Part shown: piece by piece, positions 1 to 5,347 of the stretch
Numbering within the stretch: position 1 is the stretch's first letter
Layout of the letters: every line of letters starts with the position of its first letter
Source of the DNA: Accumulibacter sp.
Lineage (GTDB): Bacteria; Pseudomonadota; Gammaproteobacteria; Burkholderiales; Rhodocyclaceae
Assembly (NCBI GenBank): GCA_003538495.1
Contig: DPSD01000634.1
Span: forward strand, 1 to 10,680
Reading direction: 5' to 3'
Length of the DNA stretch: 10,680 bases
Notes under the pieces: generated by a model
The model's input: the letters and a program-made list of their open reading frames with translations, nothing else
Told to the model about the DNA's origin: nothing
Databases searched by the model: none
Position numbers and translations under genes: made by a program

Positions 1-75
1 TGGTGGGCGATAGTGGGTTCGAACCACTGACTTCCACCGTGTGAAGGTGGCACTCTACCGCTGAGTTAATCGCCC
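1..75 (-). tRNA. tRNA-Val, anticodon CAC, with encoded CCA end
   Basis: Read on the minus strand this folds as a complete cloverleaf. The acceptor stem is GGGCGAT paired with ATCGCCC, followed by discriminator A and an encoded CCA that ends at base 1. The D arm has the usual AGCGGTAGAG core. The anticodon arm CCACC/GGTGG encloses loop TTCACAC, giving anticodon CAC (bases 43-41), which reads the valine codon GUG. The T arm AGTGG/CCACT encloses TTCGAAC. The gene is complete but touches the window edge, so whether other tRNAs or an integrated element follow cannot be seen. A sigma70-type promoter lies upstream at 212-240. Confidence 0.97.
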
Positions 76-380
76 AACCTTGTGCTTCCCGCAGCGCCGC
101 CAGACCGTAGACATGGCCAGCCAGATCCGCCGGTGGCGATATCCATCGGGGGTCCCCGATGAACCGGTGCGAAGCACACCCGGGGCCGGCACCAAACCGG
201 AAGCAGGCGGGATTAGACCATAACTCGGAAGGTCGGTCAATCCGCGCCTCCGCCCTGAGTCCACTGCCAATCCGACCGCCGACCACGGGTCGGCATGCGA
301 CCGGGCGCCGGCAGTCCCGACAACGCCACAGCCAACGCTGCCCTGCTCCAGCAGCGACGTCGCGCGGCACCACGGGCTGC
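76..380. other. Intergenic stretch between the alpha-E gene and tRNA-Val
   Basis: I see no convincing gene here. The stretch holds the tRNA promoter (212-240), the short inverted repeat at 145-160 and a small stem-loop at 279-293 (CCGACC, loop ACG, GGTCGG). The stem-loop lies just past the 3' end of the alpha-E gene and could help end that transcript, but it has no T-run. Short open frames cross the region on both strands; they lack ribosome binding sites and recognisable protein character. Confidence 0.5.
212..240 (-). promoter_or_regulatory. Sigma70-type promoter for tRNA-Val
   Basis: On the minus strand, -35 TTGACC (240-235) and -10 TCTAAT (217-212) are separated by exactly 17 bases. Each box matches the consensus at five of six positions. 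The predicted start is near base 205, which leaves a leader of about 130 nt before the tRNA. The leader contains an inverted repeat at 145-160 (ATCGGGG, two bases, CCCCGAT). No other gene lies between this promoter and the tRNA, so the tRNA is the likely target. Confidence 0.6.
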
Positions 381-1313
381 TCAGGCCGGCACCAGGAAGT
401 CCTGACTGATGCCTTCGCCGAGTTCGTAGATTCGATCCATGAAGTCGGTCAGGTACTCGTGCAACCCAACGGCAAAGACATCGTCGATACGGGCAAAATG
501 CAAGCCCGCATGCAGCACGCCCGCCTGACGCTGAGTCTCGGCCGACGCGCTGTTGGCGACCAACTGCAGCATCCGGACGATGCCGTCGGCGCAGGCGTGC
601 AGCGATCTCGGCAAGTCCCCGCGCAGGATCAGCAGTTCGGCAACGCGGCCCGGGGTGATGGCGTCGCGATAGACCTTGCGGTACACCTGGAACGCCGACA
701 GCGAGCGCAGCAGCGCCCCCCAGCGATAGAAGTCGCTGGCGCCCTCGTCGCCATTGCGCAGAATGTGATACTGCATGTCGAGAATACGCGCCGTGTTGTC
801 CGCGCGCTCGAGCAGTCCGCCGAGACGAATGAAATGCAGGGTGTCGTCCCGGAGCATGGTCCCGAAGGTCACTCCACGGATGACCGCCGAGCGCAGCTTG
901 ACCCAGTCAAAGAACTCGCTGACACCGCGCGCGACGATCTGCTCGAAGTCCTGCTGACGCAGTTCGATCCAGGTCGCGTTCACGCTTTCCCACATTTCGG
1001 CGGTCATCGCCCCGCGCACGGCATGCGCGTTTTCACGCGCGGCACGCACGCAACTGTAGATCGACGAGGGGTTGGCCGCGTCGGCCACCATGAAGCGCAG
1101 AACGTTCTCGACATTGACTTCGCGGTAAACCTCCGCGAACGCGGTCTCCAGACTGTTCAGAGCGAGGATCGCGCGCCAGTTCTCGTTCTGCGCGGCGACC
1201 GATTGCGGCACCATCGACATCTGGTAGGACACGTCCAGCAGGCGTGCCAGATTTTCCGTGCGCTCGGTGTAGCGCGCCATCCAGTAAAGGTGATCAGCTG
1301 TGCGGCTCAACAT
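381..1313 (-). CDS. Alpha-E domain protein (COG2307, DUF403)
   Basis: This 310-residue protein matches the alpha-E family over its whole length. That all-helical family is almost always encoded beside a circularly permuted ATP-grasp protein. It opens with LSRTADHLYWMARYTERTEN, the family signature, with the first ER motif at E17-R18. A second copy, LLERADNTARILD, carries E169-R170, as expected for an internally duplicated helical fold. There is no signal peptide or membrane segment. The ATG at 1313 has GGAG at 1324-1321, 7 nt upstream. The gene follows the ATP-grasp gene after only 18 nt, so the two should share a transcript. The biochemical role is not established; a function with the ATP-grasp partner in making or attaching a peptide-like group is a prediction from comparative genomics. 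The usual small transglutaminase and Anbu-type peptidase neighbours do not follow here. Confidence 0.93.
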   Translation of the reverse strand: MLSRTADHLYWMARYTERTENLARLLDVSYQMSMVPQSVAAQNENWRAILALNSLETAFAEVYREVNVENVLRFMVADAANPSSIYSCVRAARENAHAVRGAMTAEMWESVNATWIELRQQDFEQIVARGVSEFFDWVKLRSAVIRGVTFGTMLRDDTLHFIRLGGLLERADNTARILDMQYHILRNGDEGASDFYRWGALLRSLSAFQVYRKVYRDAITPGRVAELLILRGDLPRSLHACADGIVRMLQLVANSASAETQRQAGVLHAGLHFARIDDVFAVGLHEYLTDFMDRIYELGEGISQDFLVPA

Positions 1314-1331
1314 GTCTGCTCTCCGTGAGTC

Positions 1332-2747
1332 TCAGTTTTCCAACACCCAGGTGTCCTTGGTACCGCCACCCTGCGACGAGTTCACGACCAGCGAACCTTC
1401 GCGCAATGCCACCCGCGTCAGGCCACCGGGCACCATGCTGATGCTCTTGCCCGAGAGTACGAAGGGTCGCAGGTCGAGGTGGCGCGGCGCGACGCCCGAG
1501 TCGACGAAGGTCGGACAGTTGGACAGCGCCAGCGTCGGCTGCGCAATGTACTTTTCCGGGGCGGCCAGGATCCGGGCCCTGAAATCCTCGATCTCGGCGC
1601 TGGTGGATGCCGGCCCGACGAGCATGCCATAGCCACCGGCTCCGTGCACTTCCTTGACCACCAGTTCGGGCAGATGCGCCAGGACGTACTTGAGATCGTC
1701 GGGCTTGCGCAGCATCCACGTCGGCACGTTATGCAGCGTCGGCTCCTCGCCAAGATAGAAGCGGATCATCTCCGGCACATAGGGATAGATCGACTTGTCA
1801 TCGGCCACACCGGCGCCGATCGCGTTGGCCAGCGTCACCTGGCCTGCCCGGTAGGCGGCGAGCAGGCCCGGGACGCCGAGCATCGATTCCTTGTTGAACG
1901 CCAGGGGATCGAGAAAGTCGTCATCGAGCCGGCGATAAATGACATCGACCCGCTGCGGCCCCTGCGTGGTACGCATGAATACGGTCTCGTTCTTGACGAA
2001 CAGGTCTCGACCCTCGACCAGTTCAATCCCCATCTGCTGGGCCAGGAAAGTATGTTCGAAGTAAGCACTGTTATAGGCGCCGGGGGTCAACACCACCACC
2101 GTCGGGTCGACCACGCCGGTCGGCGCCACCGTCCGCAGGTTTTCGAGCAACATGTCAGGATAATGCTGGACAGGCGCAATCAGGTGTCGTGAGAAAAGCT
2201 CGGGGAAGAGCCGCATCATCATCTTGCGGTCTTCCAGCAGGTAGGAGACTCCGGACGGTACACGCAGGTTGTCTTCCAGGACGTAGGTTTCGCCGGCTCC
2301 GGCGCGAACCAGATCGACGCCGGCAATATGAGCGTAAATGCCGGACGCCACGTCGACCCCAACCATCTCGCGCCGGAACTGCGCGTTGTTCAATACCTGC
2401 TCGGCGGGCATTCGACCGGCGCTGAGGATCTCTTGATCGTGGTAGATATCATGGAGAAATGCGTTGAGCGCTTTCACGCGCTGCCGCAAACCCGCCTCCA
2501 GCATCGCCCACTCCGCCGCCGGAACGATGCGCGGGATGATGTCGAAAGGAATCAGCCGCTCGGTACCGGACTTTTCCCCGTAGACGGCAAAGGTGATGCC
2601 AACGCGGTGAAATGCGGTGTCGGCCTCGGCCTGCTTGCGTACCCGTCGCTCAGGGGGCATCGCTGCCAGCCATTCGGCAAAGACCCGGTAGTGCGGACGC
2701 AGCGTCCCGTCCGCGTCGTACATCTCATTGTAGAAGTCTGCGTTCAT
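1332..2747 (-). CDS. Circularly permuted ATP-grasp protein (COG2308)
   Basis: The 471-residue product belongs to the permuted ATP-grasp family (DUF404/DUF407), predicted to join a carboxylate to an amine using ATP. Family motifs appear in order: MNADFYNEMYD at the N-terminus, YVLEDNLRVPSG (about 155-166), LTPGAYNSAYFEH (220-232), IYRRLDDDFLDP (270-281), the nucleotide-loop-like VVKEVHGAGGYGM (363-375, K365), RHLDLRPF (422-429) and a C-terminal GGLTRVALREGS with SSQGGGTKDTWVLE. I chose the ATG at 2747 because the conserved N-terminus starts there and GGTGAG lies just upstream (2757-2752). The frame stays open to 3005, but that extension is Trp/Arg-rich, unlike the family, and would run across the predicted sigma54 promoter. 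It is the first gene of an operon with the alpha-E gene. Substrate and product are unknown. Confidence 0.93.
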   Translation of the reverse strand: MNADFYNEMYDADGTLRPHYRVFAEWLAAMPPERRVRKQAEADTAFHRVGITFAVYGEKSGTERLIPFDIIPRIVPAAEWAMLEAGLRQRVKALNAFLHDIYHDQEILSAGRMPAEQVLNNAQFRREMVGVDVASGIYAHIAGVDLVRAGAGETYVLEDNLRVPSGVSYLLEDRKMMMRLFPELFSRHLIAPVQHYPDMLLENLRTVAPTGVVDPTVVVLTPGAYNSAYFEHTFLAQQMGIELVEGRDLFVKNETVFMRTTQGPQRVDVIYRRLDDDFLDPLAFNKESMLGVPGLLAAYRAGQVTLANAIGAGVADDKSIYPYVPEMIRFYLGEEPTLHNVPTWMLRKPDDLKYVLAHLPELVVKEVHGAGGYGMLVGPASTSAEIEDFRARILAAPEKYIAQPTLALSNCPTFVDSGVAPRHLDLRPFVLSGKSISMVPGGLTRVALREGSLVVNSSQGGGTKDTWVLEN

Positions 2748-2781
2748 GTGGCTCACCGCCAGTGTTGGATACCTAACGGTA

Positions 2782-2797
2782 AGCAGAAAGCATGCCA
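2782..2797 (-). promoter_or_regulatory. Sigma54-type -24/-12 promoter of the ATP-grasp/alpha-E operon
   Basis: The minus strand reads TGGCATGCTTTCTGCT. Against the RpoN consensus TGGCACG-N4-TTGCW it differs at only two of twelve defined positions. The invariant GG (2796-2795) and GC (2784-2783) have the required ten bases between them. Transcription would start near 2771, giving a leader of about 24 nt with the GGTGAG ribosome site just before the ATG at 2747. NtrC-like sites lie upstream at a spacing typical for an enhancer. The match, position and enhancer geometry agree; expression has not been tested. Confidence 0.62.
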
Positions 2798-2850
2798 AAT
2801 ACCGAAAGCGGCGGAACAACACCCAGAGCGTGGCGACCGACCGGCCCGCA

Positions 2851-2898
2851 CGCCAAGAGATGGTGCGCAAGAACCAGAGACAGCACTCTGATGGTGCA
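2851..2898 (-). promoter_or_regulatory. Tandem NtrC-like enhancer sites
   Basis: The upstream site (2898-2882, minus strand) reads TGCACCATCAGAGTGCT. It has the GCAC-N7-GTGC spacing of NtrC sites, a full left half and a partial right half. A second, degenerate site (2867-2851) repeats GCACCATC 31 bp closer to the promoter, with TGGC where GTGC is expected. The centres lie about 119 and 88 bp upstream of the predicted start, and the 31-bp step places both on one face of the helix. The arrangement resembles the paired sites of E. coli glnA. NtrC as the regulator is inferred from the motif. Confidence 0.5.
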
Positions 2899-3166
2899 TG
2901 ATCAGCGGTGTGGTTCGGTTGTCTCGCTGCCAGCTGGCTCCGAGCGAGCATTGGCCAGGATCGTCCGGCTGTCCCCGCCGGCGCCTGTGTCGGCCACACG
3001 TCCACGCTAGACCGTCCGCCAGACAGCCCCCCAAGGCCTTGCGACCCTCGTGGAAGCCGGGATCAGGAACTGGCGAGCTGCCCGAAGGCTTGCACCCACA
3101 ACATCAACGGGCACCGCCCAAGCGCGCCGGTAGTGGCGTCAGGCCGTGCTGGGAGCGGCTCCGCGG

Positions 3167-4456
3167 CTACGCCGGGGAAGGCACGTTACGCTTGGCCACG
3201 CCGGTGTACAGCTGCCGTGGCCGAGCGATCTTGTATTCCGGGTCCGCACGCATCTCTTCCCACTGCGCCATCCAGCCCGCCGTACGGGCCACTGCGACGA
3301 TGCAGGCAAACATCGAAGCCGGGATGCCGAGCGCCTTCTGGAGAATCCCCGAGTAGAAATCGATGTTCGGATAAAGCTTGTTTTGGACAAAATAGGGATC
3401 TTCGAGCGCGATCTTGTCGAGCGCGATGGCCAGCTTGAACAGGCGATCATTTTCGAGGCCCAGTTCGGTCAACACGTCGGTACACAGTTTGCGCATCAGC
3501 TTGGCGCGCGGGTCGAAGTTCCGATAAACGTACAGGCCGAAGCCCGTCAACTTGAAGCGGTCGCCCTCGACCCTGGAGCGGCTGATGATTTCCGCGACCC
3601 GCGAAACGTCGCCGACTTCGTCGAGCATCGCCAGGCACGCCTCGCTGGCGCCGCCGTGAACCGGCCCGGAAAGGCAGGCGATCGCCGCGGAGATGCAGGC
3701 AAAAGGATTGGCTCCGGACGATCCCGCCATCCGCACCGTTGACGTGGAAGCATCCTGCGCATGGTCGGCGTGCAGAGTCAGCAGCCGGTCAAAGGCGCGC
3801 TCCAGGACCGGATTTGGCCTGTACTCCTCAGCCGGAACCCCGAACATCATGTACAGGAAATTGGCCGCGTAGCTCAAGTCGGTGCGCGGGCTGACGGGGG
3901 GCTGACCCACGGTGTACTTGTAAGCCATCGCCGCCAGGGTCGGCATCTTGGCGATGATGCGATGGATGGTCAGGCTGCGCTGCTCGACATCCGAGAAATC
4001 CGCCGCTTCACGATGAAACGCCGAGAGCGCCCCGACGACGCCAACCATTACCGGCATCGGATGCGCATCGCGACGAAAACCCTGATAGAACTTGACCATC
4101 TGGTCATGCACCGGCGCGTTCTTCCGGATGGTCGACTCGAAGCCAGCCCTCTGGGCGGTAGTTGGTAGCTCACCATTCTTCAGCAGGTACGCCACCTCAA
4201 GAAAGTCGCAACGCTCGCTCAGCTGTCCGATCGGGTAGCCGCGATAAAGCAGCTCACCCCTGGCGCCATCAATGAAGGTGATGCTTGACTTGCAGCTGGC
4301 CGTCGACTCGAAACCCGCATCGTAGCCGAAGCGATCGGTATTGCCGCCCAGCGCGCGAATGTCCACGCAATCGTTGCCATGCGTCGGCGACAGGATCGGA
4401 AAGTGCACCGGGCTTTCTCCGGTAATGGTCAACGTCGCCTTGCGTTCGGTGCTCAT
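3167..4456 (-). CDS. gltA: Citrate synthase (class II), active-site His replaced
   Basis: The 429-residue product aligns along its whole length with hexameric proteobacterial citrate synthase (E. coli GltA, 427 codons), which condenses acetyl-CoA and oxaloacetate to citrate. Conserved landmarks include [40 protein letters not shown] (H267, equal to E. coli His264), DPRAK (R317, equal to Arg314), NIDFYSG (D366, equal to Asp362), ARTAGW and RPRQLYTG. The motif that should read GFGHRVYK reads GFGLYVYR: L308-Y309 replace the catalytic His305 and the following Arg. The stretch aligned to the E. coli NADH-site residues R109-H110-T111-M112 is K-N-A-P. The ATG at 4456 has AAGGGGAA upstream and gives the family's usual N-terminus; a 32-codon in-frame extension to 4552 is not family-like. 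It is a lone gene with a sigma54-like promoter and leader hairpin. It may be a specialised or inactive paralogue; family membership is certain, citrate synthase activity is not. Confidence 0.9.
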   Translation of the reverse strand: MSTERKATLTITGESPVHFPILSPTHGNDCVDIRALGGNTDRFGYDAGFESTASCKSSITFIDGARGELLYRGYPIGQLSERCDFLEVAYLLKNGELPTTAQRAGFESTIRKNAPVHDQMVKFYQGFRRDAHPMPVMVGVVGALSAFHREAADFSDVEQRSLTIHRIIAKMPTLAAMAYKYTVGQPPVSPRTDLSYAANFLYMMFGVPAEEYRPNPVLERAFDRLLTLHADHAQDASTSTVRMAGSSGANPFACISAAIACLSGPVHGGASEACLAMLDEVGDVSRVAEIISRSRVEGDRFKLTGFGLYVYRNFDPRAKLMRKLCTDVLTELGLENDRLFKLAIALDKIALEDPYFVQNKLYPNIDFYSGILQKALGIPASMFACIVAVARTAGWMAQWEEMRADPEYKIARPRQLYTGVAKRNVPSPA

Positions 4457-4508
4457 CGCTTGATTCCCCTTCAGGTGCTCGACATCACGAAATGCTGGCA
4501 GAAGGCAG

Positions 4509-4545
4509 CCGTCGGCGAGGCTTCTGACCTCACTCTTGCCGACGG
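4509..4545 (-). promoter_or_regulatory. Stem-loop in the citrate synthase leader
   Basis: Perfect 8-bp arms CCGTCGGC and GCCGACGG (4538-4545 and 4509-4516) enclose a further 4-bp stem, GAGG with CCTC, around the seven-base loop TCAGAAG. One six-base bulge (AAGAGT) separates the two stems. The structure lies 53-89 nt upstream of the start codon, inside the leader if transcription starts from the predicted sigma54 promoter. It has no T-run. A regulatory or stabilising role is inferred from the structure alone. Confidence 0.45.
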
Positions 4546-4579
4546 GCGGCATCGCTGCGCCTTCGACCCGCGCTCACTT

Positions 4580-4595
4580 TGCAAATTCCCGGCCA
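4580..4595 (-). promoter_or_regulatory. Sigma54-type -24/-12 element upstream of citrate synthase
   Basis: The minus strand reads TGGCCGGGAATTTGCA. It matches TGGCACG-N4-TTGCW at ten of twelve defined positions, with a perfect TTGCA at -12 and GG to GC spaced by ten bases. The predicted start near 4569 gives a leader of about 113 nt. An NtrC-like palindrome lies about 133 bp upstream of that start. No good sigma70 boxes were seen for this gene. A chance match is possible because the motif is short. Confidence 0.42.
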
Positions 4596-4656
4596 ATCAC
4601 TGCTTCGCCGCCGGCCATCTGGCGGTGACCCCGGAGTACGCTTCCGCACCCGACAA

Positions 4657-4688
4657 GGCGCGCGCCCCGTTTCGGGGTCTCGCGCGCC
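4657..4688. repeat. Strong GC-rich inverted repeat
   Basis: Outer arms GGCGCGCG (4657-4664) and CGCGCGCC (4681-4688) and inner arms CCCCG (4665-4669) and CGGGG (4673-4677) pair for 13 bp around a TTT loop, with one three-base bulge (4678-4680). No T-run follows on either strand, so it is not a standard intrinsic terminator. It sits between the NtrC-like palindrome and the sigma54-type element of citrate synthase, and upstream of the plus-strand glnD operon. Confidence 0.5.
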
Positions 4689-4694
4689 GCCGGC

Positions 4695-4709
4695 GCACCC
4701 ACGTTGTGC
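4695..4709. promoter_or_regulatory. NtrC-like palindrome upstream of citrate synthase
   Basis: The sequence GCACCCACGTTGTGC has intact GCAC and GTGC half-sites with the seven-base spacing of NtrC sites. Its centre is about 133 bp upstream of the start predicted from the sigma54-type element at 4580-4595. It could also act on the divergent gene at 5018. Only one such site is seen here, so the call is weaker than the one at 2851-2898. Confidence 0.33.
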
Positions 4710-5017
4710 GGTAAGCCGATCGAAGCGTACTTGAACTCCTGCCCCCAGACGGCCTTGGCCAACAAGTGTACCGCAGTTCCCGCCAGAAAACGCCCTCGAG
4801 CCAGCGATTCGGAGCGATCCACGGCGCCTGTACAGATCATCGACCCGCCGTTTTAGCAAGATTCATACCACGGACCAGGAACTCCTTGCACGGATCTTGC
4901 TTGAGGCTTGTCAACCGGCCCGCCTGCGGCGAACGCAACGCCTGCTCAGCGCGCGGCAGAACGCGCGGTGAGGCCGTGATCCCCCCTGGCGGGCCGCTTT
5001 GATCGGCGAAGGACAAG

Positions 5018-5347
5018 ATGAAGACACCCATGATGCTCCCCTGGCTGGCACGTCGGGCGGGCTTGAGCGATCGCCAGACAGAGGCCCTGTGGCAGGCAGC
5101 ATGCCACCGGGCGGCGTTGCTCAGCGGCGGGCATGACAGCTCGGCCTACTGGACTGCGGCCAAGGACATCCTGCTTAATTCGCTGGAGCACGAGCGCTGG
5201 CGCGTTCATCCGCCGCTGGCCTGGCCCTGGCTGTTGATGCGGGACTGCCTGGTGCGCGGCTCGGCCGTCGCGAAGCTTTACCTGTTGCCGCTCAAGGCTG
5301 CCATCGCTGGCTGGCAGGTCGGCGCGAACGTCGGCCGGCAGCGATGA
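5018..5347 (+). CDS. Small Trp-rich hypothetical protein, coupled to glnD
   Basis: This 109-residue protein is not recognised. The ATG at 5018 has a good ribosome site, GAAGGA (5008-5013), 4 nt upstream. Its TGA overlaps the glnD start as ATGA (5344-5347), the usual sign of translational coupling, and glnD has no strong ribosome site of its own, which supports this as a real gene. The protein is rich in tryptophan (seven: residues 9, 25, 45, 61, 69, 71, 99) and in Leu, Ala and Arg. A middle segment, HPPLAWPWLLMRDCLV, is hydrophobic but broken by charges, so neither a clear membrane helix nor a signal peptide can be called. The shared operon suggests a link with nitrogen sensing or simply joint expression; nothing in the sequence fixes a function. 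Confidence 0.72.
   Translation: MKTPMMLPWLARRAGLSDRQTEALWQAACHRAALLSGGHDSSAYWTAAKDILLNSLEHERWRVHPPLAWPWLLMRDCLVRGSAVAKLYLLPLKAAIAGWQVGANVGRQR

Larger units (their letters stand above)
2748..3166. other. Intergenic stretch between citrate synthase and the ATP-grasp operon
   Basis: No gene is supported. The left part (2748-2898) holds the ribosome site, sigma54-type promoter and NtrC-like sites of the ATP-grasp operon. In the right part (about 2900-3166), downstream of citrate synthase, I find only a weak 4-bp hairpin close to the stop and no T-run, so no terminator can be named. Several overlapping short frames cross the region on both strands and look like GC-driven chance frames. Confidence 0.5.
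4457..5017. other. Divergent intergenic region between citrate synthase and the glnD operon
   Basis: This 561-base region separates two divergent transcription units. Its left half holds the citrate synthase ribosome site, leader stem-loop, sigma54-type element, GC-rich inverted repeat and NtrC-like palindrome. In the right half (about 4710-5007) I found no convincing promoter for the plus-strand operon; TTGCAC and TGTCAA spaced by 17 bases near 4887-4915 are poor matches. Two overlapping minus-strand frames of 88 and 109 codons cross the region, but they lack ribosome sites and recognisable protein character. Confidence 0.5.

Noticed and set aside
159..1328. A 389-codon plus-strand frame over the alpha-E gene
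   Set aside because: It is antisense to the alpha-E gene, starts in the noncoding stretch without a ribosome site, and shows no domain.
2748..3005. An 86-codon N-terminal extension of the ATP-grasp protein
   Set aside because: The family N-terminus begins at the ATG at 2747, which has a ribosome site; the extension has no family similarity and would be cut by the predicted transcription start near 2771.
3139..3166. A GGAG/CTCC hairpin after citrate synthase as terminator
   Set aside because: The stem is only four base pairs and there is no T-run on the transcribed strand.
4457..4552. An earlier in-frame start for citrate synthase, adding 32 residues
   Set aside because: The ATG at 4456 gives the usual family length and has AAGGGGAA before it; the extension overlaps the leader stem-loop and is not family-like.
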